Assembly (NCBI GenBank): GCA_965368585.1
Contig: CBDUNM010000008.1
Location: forward strand, 1 to 64,000
DNA length: 64,000 nt
From: JARRQB01 sp965368585
GTDB taxonomy: Bacteria > Pseudomonadota > Gammaproteobacteria > Chromatiales > Chromatiaceae
Direction of reading: 5' to 3'
Of the stretch, positions 1 through 8,731 are shown one piece after another (position 1 is the first letter of the stretch; each line of letters begins with the position of its first letter). The notes below the pieces were generated by a model. The model was not told the origin of the DNA. It searched no databases and saw only the letters and a program-made list of their open reading frames with translations. Both the position numbers and the translations under genes were made by a program.

Positions 1-1760
1 TCGAGCCGGTCCCGCTGAGGCTGGCGGTCTCACCGACCAGCACCGTCTGGTCGTCACCGGCGTCGGCGACGGGTGCAGTGTTCGGCGTGCCGGCCGCGAC
101 CGTGACGGTGTCAGGCGCGCTGTCGAACTCGCCGTCGTTGACGGTGAGCGCAATGACATAGTCGCCGGCCGCATCGGGTGTGAGGGACGGTGTGGCGGTG
201 GTCGCGCCGACCAGGGCGGCGGCGCTGGTGGCGGGCGCGGCGACCAGGGTCCAGTCGTAGGTCAGGATATCGCCGTCGGGGTCTGTCGAGCCGGTCCCGC
301 TGAGGCTGGCGGTCTCACCGACCAGCACCGTCTGGTCGTCGCCGGCAGCGGCGATCGGCGCGGTATTGCCCTCCGTTGCGCTGATGGTCGCGGAGTCGGG
401 CGCGCTGCTTACCGTACCGTCGTTGACGATGAGTTGTACGACATAGGTGCCGGGAAGATCGGCGTTGAAGGTCGGGGCGACGGCCGTGAGGTCGGAGATC
501 ACAGCGCCGCTCCCAGCGGGTACCACGATAAACGACCAGGCGTAGGTCAGGGCGTCACCATCGGCATCGACGGACGCGCTGCCCTCGAGTGTGACGACAC
601 TGCCGGCCAACACCGTCTGGTCCGCTCCGGCGTCTGCGATGGGGGTCGTGTTAACGGTGGAAATCGTCACGGTATCCGGCGCGCTGTCAGAGGTGCCGTC
701 GTTGACAATCAGCTGAGCTACGTAGTCGCCCGATGCGTCCAAATCGAAACTCGGAACGATCGCCATCGGATCGGAAAGCGACGCCAGGCTACCTTCGGGC
801 ACGCTGACAAAGGACCAAAAATAGGCGAGTTCGTCGTCGTCGACGTCGTATGATTCACCGCCGTCGAGAAAGGCAGTATCGCCGACTCGCAGTGACTGAT
901 CATCCCCGGCGTCGGCAACGGGCGCGGTGTTGGTGGTGGCTACTACGACGGTATCGGGCGCGCTGTCGACGAGACCGTCGTTGACGATCAATTGGGCGAC
1001 GTAAGCGCCGGAAACGTCTATGACAAAGGTTGGCTTGACCGACGTCGTATCGTTCAGCGCGGCAGCGCTGCCGCTGGGCACGCTCGTCAATGCCCAGCTG
1101 AAAGTGAGTTCGTCGCTGTCGACGTCGCTCGAAGCGCTGCCGTCGAGGGTAATCGTGTCGCCGACCTGCGCCAGTTGATCCGCACCGGCGTCGGCGACCG
1201 GCGCACTGTTATCGGTAGCGATGGTGACCGTATCCGGCGCGCTGTCGGTAATGCCGTCGTTGACTACCAACCGTACCTCGTAGGCTCCCGGCAAATCGAT
1301 GTCGATCGTCGGGTTGACGGCCGACGGGTCGGAAAGTGCCGCGCCGCTGCCGTCGGGGACACTGATCAACGTCCATAAAAAGTTGAGAGTATCGCCGTCG
1401 ATATCGCTCGATTCGCTACCGTTCAGCGTGGCGGTTTCGCCGACAAACACCAGTTGATCGGCGCCCGCATCGGCGACCGGCGGGCTGTTTCCGGTGCTGA
1501 CGACGACGATATCGGGGGCGCTGTCTTCCTTACCGTCGTTGACCACCAGCTGCACCGTATAGTTGCCGGGCAGATCGACGGTGAACGTCGGATTGACGGA
1601 AGTGGGCTCGGCAAGCACCGCCTCGCTGTCAAGCGGGGCCTCGATCAGTGACCAGATGAAGGACAGTGGGTCGCCGTCCAGGTCACTGGAACCGCTCCCA
1701 TCCAGGGTGATCGTATCTCCGACCAAAGCCAGCTGGTCCGGTCCCGCGTCAGCGGACGGC
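1..1760 (-). repeat. Tandem 279-285-nt repeats encoding PKD domains
   Basis: In-frame tandem repeats inside the dockerin-PKD gene. Unit boundaries are marked by GCGCTGTC-N8-CCGTCGTTGAC-like sequence near 117, 400, 680, 960, 1240 and 1520. Most units are diverged, but bases 1-55 and 286-340 are identical over about 55 nt at a spacing of 285 nt (95 codons). This points to recent duplication or gene conversion at this end of the gene. Confidence 0.8.
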
Positions 1761-2035
1761 ACCGTGTTCGGTGTGGTGACTTGCCCGAATGCGCTGACGA
1801 CGAGGTCGATATCGTCCATCGTAACGGCGCCATCCTCGGTGAGATCGGCGATGGCGCATTGCGGCAGCACCGACGGGTCGCTGCCAAAGCAGCTGGCGGC
1901 CAGGGACAGATCGTAGATATTGACGATACCGTCTGCGTTGAGGTCGGGTGACGCAAGCGTCGGCGCGGTTAACAACGCGACTATGAAACCAGCGAAGACT
2001 GTAAATCGATATCGACGTCGTTGCAAAATGTCCAT
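1..2035 (-). CDS. Secreted dockerin and PKD-repeat protein (3' end outside window)
   Basis: Open from an ATG at 2035 to the window edge, so at least 678 residues and incomplete at the C terminus. Residues 1-29 form a signal peptide (basic MDILQRRRYR then a hydrophobic stretch ending TLAS). Residues 31-85 hold two EF-hand-like dockerin segments, DLNADGIVNIYDLSLAASCF and DLTEDGAVTMDDIDLVVSAF. From about residue 92 follow PKD/Ig-like repeats of 93-95 residues, each starting like ADAGxDQL and ending like VNDGxxDSAPD; six are complete and a seventh is cut. GGGGAGAG lies just upstream of the start. Such repeats usually form extended adhesive or spacer rods on the surface. The next gene upstream encodes a cohesin-like protein, a possible binding partner (inference). 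Confidence 0.8.
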   Translation of the reverse strand, partial: MDILQRRRYRFTVFAGFIVALLTAPTLASPDLNADGIVNIYDLSLAASCFGSDPSVLPQCAIADLTEDGAVTMDDIDLVVSAFGQVTTPNTVPSADAGPDQLALVGDTITLDGSGSSDLDGDPLSFIWSLIEAPLDSEAVLAEPTSVNPTFTVDLPGNYTVQLVVNDGKEDSAPDIVVVSTGNSPPVADAGADQLVFVGETATLNGSESSDIDGDTLNFLWTLISVPDGSGAALSDPSAVNPTIDIDLPGAYEVRLVVNDGITDSAPDTVTIATDNSAPVADAGADQLAQVGDTITLDGSASSDVDSDELTFSWALTSVPSGSAAALNDTTSVKPTFVIDVSGAYVAQLIVNDGLVDSAPDTVVVATTNTAPVADAGDDQSLRVGDTAFLDGGESYDVDDDELAYFWSFVSVPEGSLASLSDPMAIVPSFDLDASGDYVAQLIVNDGTSDSAPDTVTISTVNTTPIADAGADQTVLAGSVVTLEGSASVDADGDALTYAWSFIVVPAGSGAVISDLTAVAPTFNADLPGTYVVQLIVNDGTVSSAPDSATISATEGNTAPIAAAGDDQTVLVGETASLSGTGSTDPDGDILTYDWTLVAAPATSAAALVGATTATPSLTPDAAGDYVIALTVNDGEFDSAPDTVTVAAGTPNTAPVADAGDDQTVLVGETASLSGTGS

Positions 2036-2177
2036 GCTCTCCCCTCGGCCGTCCCCTGAGGCACGGTCTGTTGGTTTCAACCCTGTTAAATCAGCTGTCG
2101 GTGTTCGTGTACAGCAAACAACGCAAACTGACTTTAAGATGGCGCCCCTTCGGTGCGGAGGTCCCGCCTCTTGTTCG

Positions 2178-2804
2178 TTATTCCTTGAACGCCAGTCTTC
2201 GGTGCCTGTGACCCGTCTTGCTGCGATCCGCAATAAACAGGCCCAACAGCCCGAGAGCGAGGAGCGCGGACAGCGACGGAACCGGTACAGTCCCGCTCGG
2301 CGAGGTAACGCTGACTGTTGCGCCATTGATGGCAGCAACGTCGACGGCGACGCCGAAGGGGCCGGAAAGTAAGACGTCCGACAGGTCCAGTGCAGATACG
2401 CCGACAGCGGTGGTCTGAAAGTCCACCCGTGCGAGCACGCCGTCTCCGGAAGCGCTGAAGGCGCCAAGTGAGGCTTCGGCGAATTCAACTATGCCAGCGG
2501 AGTTGTCAATATTGGAAAGCGTAACGACAGGGGAAGGAAGAAATCCGCCGTCCGTCACATCGGTGGCGTTGAGAACGGCAGCGTCGAACACGAGCGTTAA
2601 CTGGAAACCGTTTAGCGGATCAGTGGCCTCAACGCTGCTGATCAGCACATCCACCGAGAATATGTCACCCGATGTCACGCTCGCCGCGCTTTGGGTGCCT
2701 GGCGAAAAGGGATCGACGTCCACGTCGATTACCGGTATGGCGTGCGCCAGTCCCACACTGAAACTGGTCAGCGCGACAAACACGATCCGCTTGATCACCA
2801 ACAT
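2178..2804 (-). CDS. Secreted cohesin-domain-like protein with C-terminal sorting tail
   Basis: 208 residues. An N-terminal signal peptide ends at AHA (about residue 22). Residues 25-165 have a cohesin-like beta pattern (VDVLISSV, NGFQLTLVFDAAVLNATDV, GVLARVDFQT). The C terminus has VPVPSLSALLALGLLGL followed by a basic tail (RSKTGHRHRR), the tripartite layout of PEP-CTERM/IPTL-CTERM sorting signals. GGGGAGAAATCA precedes the ATG. The dockerin-PKD gene starts 142 nt downstream on the same strand, so the two may be co-expressed and their products may bind each other. The cohesin call rests on pattern, not alignment. The signal peptide and C-terminal tail are clear. Confidence 0.65.
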   Translation of the reverse strand: MLVIKRIVFVALTSFSVGLAHAIPVIDVDVDPFSPGTQSAASVTSGDIFSVDVLISSVEATDPLNGFQLTLVFDAAVLNATDVTDGGFLPSPVVTLSNIDNSAGIVEFAEASLGAFSASGDGVLARVDFQTTAVGVSALDLSDVLLSGPFGVAVDVAAINGATVSVTSPSGTVPVPSLSALLALGLLGLFIADRSKTGHRHRRLAFKE

Positions 2805-3346
2805 TGATTTCTCCCCTGGTCGTTCTTATTGTGAACTCGTCAGTCGGCGTGCGTTGTTATTTAACGCGATGGTATTGCGGCGCCCACCGAATCTGTTGTT
2901 ACGCTTATAGGAATTCAATGCTTCAAAAATATAGCAACGGGGGTTTGAGTCAATCGCCGACGGACGATAATGATTCTGTCGCCTAACCGGCTCACGTGAA
3001 TGCATATCGAAGCGATGAGACGGTTTACAGCGTAATGCCGAGGCTTCTGCGCCGGTGTGGCTTCGGCGCCGATGCCTTTCATCGATCCTGCGGCAGCGTT
3101 TTCAGTATCGCAGCGGCCTCGAGCACGAGGACCGAATCAGCGCTTCATTTACCGAGGTCGCGCACGCGCCTGCCATGCGCGGGCATCGGGCTCGGCTCGT
3201 TGGGTGGCATTGCGTCCGGCGCGCAGCAGATAGCTTCGCGCTGGAACGGGGTCTCCTGTTTTTCGTCGGATACGCATGCAGAAACGGCCTCCGTAGCCTA
3301 TGGCGTTGCCGCAATCGGGATGAGCGACCGCGGCGGCGAACGCCAC
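2805..3346. other. Intergenic stretch without a recognisable gene
   Basis: 542 nt between the start of the cohesin-like gene and the end of the pentapeptide-repeat gene. Open frames on both strands here have no family-like sequence and read as shadows. An AT-rich part (about 2900-2950) could carry the promoter of the cohesin-like gene. No terminator with a T tract was seen. Confidence 0.5.
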
Positions 3347-4201
3347 TCAGCGAAGGTTTCTTTTGTAGGACGGAATGTCCGCGTGCAAGGCGTCGGAAAC
3401 ATTGGCGAACTCCAGATTGACCGTTGCAAGCTCGACGTCTTTGAAATCGGTACCGGTCAAATTCGCGTGACGCATGGAACAACCGCTGATCACCGCGTTG
3501 GTCAAATCGACGTCGGTCAGGTTGGCCTCCGAAAAATCGGTGTGCGATGCCCAGATTCGACCCATCCTGGAGCCCGCCAAATTTGCGCCGCGGAAGCTGG
3601 CGCGATTGACGACCGCGAATCCGTCGTCGCGACCGCTGGTGAGATCAACCGCAATGAGGCTTGCGTCCGCCAGGTTGGCGCCGTTCAAATGCACGTCGCG
3701 CAAGTCGGCTCCGTCGAGCGTTGAGCGGCGCAAGTCGGCATCGATCATCAACGCATTGCGCATCTTTGCTTTGGATAGATCGCTTTGAGACAGGTCGGTG
3801 CTCTGCATATCCGCACCTTCGAAGCGCGCTTCCCGTATATCGCATTCGCACATGCGGACCTGGCGCAAATCCGCTTGAATAAAATTGACGTTGCGCAGTG
3901 CGCAGCCGTGCAGATCAGCCGCGTTGCGACGATGGTCAGCGCCCAACCTGGCGGCAAAAAGCGACGCTCCGCTCAAATCCGCGTCGTTCAGATGTACGCC
4001 GTGCAGTACCGCGTGGTCTAGTGCGGCGTTGCGCAGGTCGGCGCCGCTGAGATCGGTGTTGTCCAGTCGGGCATTTCTCAGATCCTGCTCCGCAAGATGC
4101 GCACCCGCCAATCTGAGTTCGCGTAAATCCGCGCCGTTAAGTGTGTCGGTTTCGATTCGCTCCAGCACCTCGCCGGTTTCGCGATGTTTCACTTCGATCA
4201 T
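3347..4201 (-). CDS. Pentapeptide-repeat protein
   Basis: 284 residues. From about residue 20 to 265 the sequence follows the A(D/N)Lxx pentapeptide pattern in long runs (for example ADLRNAALDHAVLHGVHLND and ADLSGASLFAARL), broken by a loop near residue 195 (SGRDDGFAVV). The family folds as a right-handed quadrilateral beta helix. Roles vary and include DNA mimicry against gyrase, protein scaffolding, or unknown. No signal peptide or membrane segment is visible, so it is probably cytoplasmic. It stands alone with long gaps on both sides. No specific function can be assigned. Confidence 0.85.
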   Translation of the reverse strand: MIEVKHRETGEVLERIETDTLNGADLRELRLAGAHLAEQDLRNARLDNTDLSGADLRNAALDHAVLHGVHLNDADLSGASLFAARLGADHRRNAADLHGCALRNVNFIQADLRQVRMCECDIREARFEGADMQSTDLSQSDLSKAKMRNALMIDADLRRSTLDGADLRDVHLNGANLADASLIAVDLTSGRDDGFAVVNRASFRGANLAGSRMGRIWASHTDFSEANLTDVDLTNAVISGCSMRHANLTGTDFKDVELATVNLEFANVSDALHADIPSYKRNLR

Positions 4202-4705
4202 TCGAATCTCCCTCTATAAACGAGTAATTACCCCGCAGTTTGTTGCACGAATATTATTCACTTGCGGAGAAATGTCATTGGCTGAGCGCAATTCAAGGCG
4301 TTTTTTCGGCATGCCTTATGACGCTTTGACGGCGTAGCTGACAGGGCACCAGCTGGTGTTTGATAGGAGTTAGTTTTCGCCCTGGACGGGCGGTGGGCTG
4401 TCGCGCAGCCGACAGGGAGGTGCCATATAGGTCGGAAGGCGCGTCGGGTGGTTGGTTTCGGGGGTGTCTGTAGCGGGAATGCTTCAGTCGAGACCCCACG
4501 GATGGGCTCATGGCATCCCTCGGAACGAACGGCCCGGCCCGCCTTCGTTCAACAACTTAACGAATGTTTTATGAGAGTAACCGCTCGTCGGGTTAATCGA
4601 TACGGTGCAGGGTCCGCTATCACCGTCACCGGTGACTATGCGTGGAGTCAGCGCACGGGGGTGCGCCGGCCGAGTGCGTCGCACCCGGCCGGCGCAACCC
4701 CAGCG
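4202..4705. other. Intergenic stretch with several perfect palindromes
   Basis: 504 nt with no convincing gene. It holds CACCAGCTGGTG at 4347-4358 and GTCACCGGTGAC at 4625-4636, both perfect 12-nt palindromes, and a GC-rich hairpin at 4662-4696 next to the end of the DUF1501 gene. The palindromes could be protein-binding sites; nothing else supports a role. Confidence 0.45.
4662..4696 (-). terminator. GC-rich hairpin after the DUF1501 gene
   Basis: Perfect 10-nt arms TGCGCCGGCC (4662-4671) and GGCCGGCGCA (4687-4696), ten nt past the stop codon of the DUF1501 gene. No T tract follows on the minus strand, so it may stabilise the 3' end or need Rho rather than act as a simple intrinsic terminator. 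Confidence 0.5.
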
Positions 4706-6139
4706 TCACGCCAAACTCATGAAGCCCAGGTCAGCGCTATCAAAACGCCCGATATTGGGCAGGATCGCAGTGGGGTCAACGGCGCCGAACCAGCGGGCCA
4801 TTGTCCACGCGTACTGATCCACCGAGGTGGTCGGAATAAAACGCCCGCGACCGGTATCCAGCGCGGCGCCAAGCCTAAGCTCCGGTATTTCGCCATATAT
4901 GTTGCCGCCATTGACCGCGCCGCCAACCACCATCTGGTGGCCGGCCCAACCGTGGTCGCTGCCATCGCCGTTGGTATTGAAGGTGCGGCCGAAGTCGGAG
5001 GCGGTGAAGGTCGTGACTTCGTTCTGTATTCCCAAACTGACGGTGGTGTCGTGGAACGCATACAAGGCCTGACTGAGTTGCCGCAGCAGCGCGTACTGAC
5101 GGACATTTTGGTCGGCGTGGGTGTCCCACCCACCCAGCGAGCAGAAATAGATCTGGCGCTTGAAGCCGAGCGTATCGCGGCTGACCTTGATCATCTTCGC
5201 AACGGCCTGCAGTTGCGCAGACAATGAACTGCCCACCGGATAAAGGATCGGGTCCAGCGTAACCGCGTCGTAGTTTGCCGCCAGCGCTTCGCTGACGTCG
5301 TAGGCGCGTGCCTTGGTCGCGGCCAGTTCCTGCGCCATCAAGTGGCTCGGATTATTGAGCAGATTCAAAACCTGTTCGCGCAGCGTAGCGTGGCGGATGC
5401 CGTTGACGCCCCCGGAAATCTTCAGTTGAGGAATGCCATTTGCGCTCATGGCGTATGGAATGACCGTGTTTCCCACCACCAGCGCTTGCTGGCCTGCCAG
5501 TGAAATGTTCATCGACAATTCGGGCAGTAGGGCCGAACTGTTGGCATTGTGCGCGATCATCTGTTCGGCAAGCCGTCCACCCCACCCGGCCGTCTTGGTG
5601 GCGACGTCACTGGGGTTGACGGTTTGCCATTGCAATTGCTGGTGATTGTGTGCGAACAGATTCTCGGGCAGTTGCTTATTGGAATTACGGTAGTCGAACG
5701 CATCGACGATCGGCTCCAGCAAAGTGCCGACGTTGCCAATAAACGCCATATTGCCGGATTCGTAGAGGCCCTGAACGCCACCGTTGGCGTCGATGCCTCC
5801 CAGTTCGGGGTGCAAGCCGAACTGCCGGTCATCGCCCGTACGAATGAAGTACGCCTGGGTATCGATGTCAAGTGCCGTGGCTTCCGGGACGCCAATGTCC
5901 CCCCGGGCGCTCGCATAATCCGCGTATGCGCCGCCTTTGGGGATCAGCATGTTGAACGAATCGTTGCCGCCGAACAGAAATATACAAACCAGCGCCTTGT
6001 AGTCGTTGAAAGCGACGTTTTCCGCCGCTGCGGCTTCCTTGATGTAAAGTAGATTGGTAAGCGTGGAACCAAGGCTCATGGTTCCCATCGCGGCGCAGCC
6101 TTGCATGAAACGACGGCGCGAAGCATTTATGTTTGACAT
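4706..6139 (-). CDS. DUF1501 family protein with Tat signal
   Basis: 477 residues from the ATG at 6139, chosen because AGAGGAAAA lies at a good distance and because it puts a twin-arginine signal (RRRFMQG) at residues 8-14, ahead of a hydrophobic stretch ending in AAAA. The protein is therefore likely exported folded to the periplasm. Family motifs include FLFGGNDSFNMLIP near the N terminus, GGWDTHADQ, and a late DFGRTFNTNGDGSDHGW segment. The family resembles sulfatase/alkaline-phosphatase folds, but its reaction is not established. It lies 29 nt after the DUF1800 gene on the same strand, a very common pairing, so the two probably work together. Confidence 0.9.
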   Translation of the reverse strand: MSNINASRRRFMQGCAAMGTMSLGSTLTNLLYIKEAAAAENVAFNDYKALVCIFLFGGNDSFNMLIPKGGAYADYASARGDIGVPEATALDIDTQAYFIRTGDDRQFGLHPELGGIDANGGVQGLYESGNMAFIGNVGTLLEPIVDAFDYRNSNKQLPENLFAHNHQQLQWQTVNPSDVATKTAGWGGRLAEQMIAHNANSSALLPELSMNISLAGQQALVVGNTVIPYAMSANGIPQLKISGGVNGIRHATLREQVLNLLNNPSHLMAQELAATKARAYDVSEALAANYDAVTLDPILYPVGSSLSAQLQAVAKMIKVSRDTLGFKRQIYFCSLGGWDTHADQNVRQYALLRQLSQALYAFHDTTVSLGIQNEVTTFTASDFGRTFNTNGDGSDHGWAGHQMVVGGAVNGGNIYGEIPELRLGAALDTGRGRFIPTTSVDQYAWTMARWFGAVDPTAILPNIGRFDSADLGFMSLA

Positions 6140-6168
6140 GTTGTTTTTCCTCTTAAAGTGCTTGCGTT

Positions 6169-7956
6169 TCATGGCTGAACGGCGAATTCGGGCGCCGTGA
6201 CGATCAGGTACAGGATGTCCCGCAACCGGATTGCATTCGACCATTGGGCCTGCGTGGCAGGCGAATCGATTACCGCCCCGATAGCCGCGCGAAGCGCGTC
6301 GGACATCTTGCCCGCCATCAGCAGTTGATCGAGGTGATCGGTCAGTTGCTCCGGTGCGTTGGTAATAAGCGCCAGTTCGTCGTCCAAGGACAAGGGCACG
6401 AAATTCTGATTCGCGTTGATCACTGTGCGTAGCTTGTTGTGCGCATCGATCGTCGCCATGTCGGTCATGATCTGCAGTTCAGGCGCAGTCAGGCCGGTGT
6501 CTGCAATAAACCAGGGTAGATTGGCTGTACTGGTGTCGATGGCAGGCTGGTAGTCGGGTTGAAAGAAATTGAATACGGACGGGGCGCTCAACGAGGTTTG
6601 TCCGAACAGCGCGCGGTTGGTATCTGCATGGGTCGCCGCGTACACGTCGCCGTCGAAAGCCCGCCACAAAGCCGTCAGCTGCAGCAGGGGTTCGCGCACC
6701 TTGCTCCCGTAGTCGCGCGCCTGGAAATTAGCGCGGCGTGCTTCCGGATCGATCAACACCGCCTTGATCGCTGCGCCAAGGTTTCCCCCGCTGTTATAGA
6801 AGGTGCGCGCCACGCGCTGCACGTACCAGGGGCTGGGGTTGCTCGTCACAAATCGTTCGATCAACCGTCGCGCCATAAAAGGCGGAACATTCGGGTGAGT
6901 GGCGATGTTGCCGACCGCCGCCCGGACGTCGGCCGCAGTCCCCTGACCGGCGGGCAGGGTCTGATTCGATCCCGACAGCTGAAGCAATCGTTTTTCGCCT
7001 TTGTCGTGGTATCGATCGCACACCTCCATGCGGCGGGTGAAATCACGCCTGGTACGCTTCCATAATTCGCACCCGTTACCCGCGGGATCGTTGAGATCGT
7101 AGTTCAGACCGGTGAAGGCCCGCGCAAACTCGATAATCGTATCCTGGTCGTAGGTCGGTATGCGTGCCCCGGTTGGATCCAGCACCGGCTCGCCGGAGGG
7201 CTTGAGCAGATCGACTCCGATCGAGAACAGTTGCAGCACCTCGCGTGCGTAGTTCTCGTCCGGCTGCGGACCTCCCGGGTCGGCAGGGTCCGCCGCCTGA
7301 CTGCGCACCGCCGAAAGATAGTGTCCCATCACAGGATGGAAGGTGACGTCCTCCAGCAGCGTTCGGTAGTCAGCGAACGCGTCGTTCACCAGCATGTTGT
7401 AATATCCGTGCAATCCTATCTGACCGGCCTTGAGCGCGAGCACGGGATCGGCATCCGAGACAACGAAGATTTCGCTTAACGCGAAGGCCATGCGGTGCCG
7501 CAGCTGGTCGGGAGCGTTGAGCGCCCTCTCGAACCATGCATAATTGCGGGCCAGGCGGTGAGCGTTATTACCCCTCGTCGGGTCGAACTCGTCCGGCAAC
7601 AGGGTTGCCGGCATGCTCAACTGGGCGTCGATCCAGGCGGCAATCCCGGCAAGTTCATGGCCCTCTTGGGCAATCAACTGGCTGAGATCGCAGATATCCT
7701 GCTTTGTTGGGCCGAAGGTGGCCTGGGTCAAAAAGCGCGTAATCGATGCGGCGTTCGCGATCGGCACCGTGCAGGTGCCGCCCACAGCCGCCTGAGCCGC
7801 GTTCAGCGCCAGCGCGCCACAACCCAGCAACAAGACGATGACGAAACGCCCAAGTGGTTTGCCTATGGTTAGGATTTTGCCTGTTCGTTGCGAACGGATC
7901 TCGACTCCCACCCGCGACGTATCCCGGGTGTATTCCCCAAAGAGGTTCATGCGCAT
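6169..7956 (-). CDS. DUF1800 family protein
   Basis: 595 residues. GGAGAAGC precedes two close start codons (7956 and 7950). A hydrophobic segment at about residues 37-58 (FVIVLLLGCGALALNAAQAA) after a long basic leader suggests export. The body has DUF1800 hallmarks: ITRFLTQATFGPT, LRHRMAFALSEIFVVS, NYAREVLQLFSIGV, and FTRRMEVCDRYHDKGEKRLL. The biochemical role is unknown in the family. It is first in a two-gene unit with the Tat-exported DUF1501 protein. Confidence 0.9.
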   Translation of the reverse strand: MRMNLFGEYTRDTSRVGVEIRSQRTGKILTIGKPLGRFVIVLLLGCGALALNAAQAAVGGTCTVPIANAASITRFLTQATFGPTKQDICDLSQLIAQEGHELAGIAAWIDAQLSMPATLLPDEFDPTRGNNAHRLARNYAWFERALNAPDQLRHRMAFALSEIFVVSDADPVLALKAGQIGLHGYYNMLVNDAFADYRTLLEDVTFHPVMGHYLSAVRSQAADPADPGGPQPDENYAREVLQLFSIGVDLLKPSGEPVLDPTGARIPTYDQDTIIEFARAFTGLNYDLNDPAGNGCELWKRTRRDFTRRMEVCDRYHDKGEKRLLQLSGSNQTLPAGQGTAADVRAAVGNIATHPNVPPFMARRLIERFVTSNPSPWYVQRVARTFYNSGGNLGAAIKAVLIDPEARRANFQARDYGSKVREPLLQLTALWRAFDGDVYAATHADTNRALFGQTSLSAPSVFNFFQPDYQPAIDTSTANLPWFIADTGLTAPELQIMTDMATIDAHNKLRTVINANQNFVPLSLDDELALITNAPEQLTDHLDQLLMAGKMSDALRAAIGAVIDSPATQAQWSNAIRLRDILYLIVTAPEFAVQP

Positions 7957-8731
7957 GCTTCTCCAAAAAAATAAAACTAGCCGGAAGGTCTAAAATTCGG
8001 CGATTTCTCTGCGCCGAATCGATACTACGATCTCGCCGATTGGAGCCTGCGATCACGGCCGGATTGTATTTCTTATTCAAGTCCGAACCGTGTCGAACAC
8101 AGTCGCGCTCAAGCGGTCGTCGGTTTCACCCAATTACCAAAATTGCCAAATCAAAAACGTATATAGGGTGGCTGACATATTAGCCTTGCGGCGACTTCGG
8201 GACAACCCTATATATGCACTTTTGCGACCCTACTATGTTGCTGATAGTTAAAAGAAATAAACGACTATTAGAGCCCGTTGATATGCGTTTTTGGGAACGC
8301 TGCCGCGCGCCTGCAAGCAACGCCGATGCACGGCGCGTACCGTCCCTGTCAACCCCCGGCGACAGCGCGCGTACCGACCGTATGTCGAACCACCTGCGCT
8401 GGCATTAGCGCGCCGCAGGGCGAGGAACAACGTTGCACGAAAGCCGGAATATCGTGCGCCGCTTTCATTGATATTGACATCGGCAGCACGCTCGGACGTT
8501 GTCGATCGCACGGTTTGAGCGCCTGCGAACCGAATGCGCAGTTGGCGCATGCCGGTGTATTGCGTGCAGACCGGTGACCCGAAGTGTTCTACCTGACGCC
8601 GTACACCGGCAAACACGTGCCTAGAAAAAATTGTGCGTTACAATTCTGCCATGTCGAGTTATTCCTCCCGCCACGTCGAATCCATCAATACCACCCGGGC
8701 GGAGTATTGGTGTCCTGCGGATTGAGCTGCC
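7957..8731. other. Divergent intergenic region with a 10-nt inverted repeat
   Basis: 775 nt between the divergent DUF1800 and CofD-like genes; it must carry promoters for both. Perfect inverted arms TATATAGGGT (8160-8169) and ACCCTATATA (8205-8214) flank 35 nt. Open frames here lack family-like sequence. A 24-codon frame (8651-8725) ends seven nt before the CofD-like start but has no ribosome binding site. Confidence 0.45.

Noticed and set aside
2996..3724. Plus-strand open frame opposite and beyond the pentapeptide-repeat gene
   Set aside because: Its second half is the antisense of the pentapeptide repeats, and the first half has no family-like sequence or ribosome binding site.
8248..8616. 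Minus-strand 122-residue frame in the gap before the CofD-like gene
   Set aside because: Arg-rich, no recognisable motif, no good start signal.
8651..8725. 24-codon leader frame just before the CofD-like start
   Set aside because: No ribosome binding site and no regulatory structure next to it; kept only as a note.
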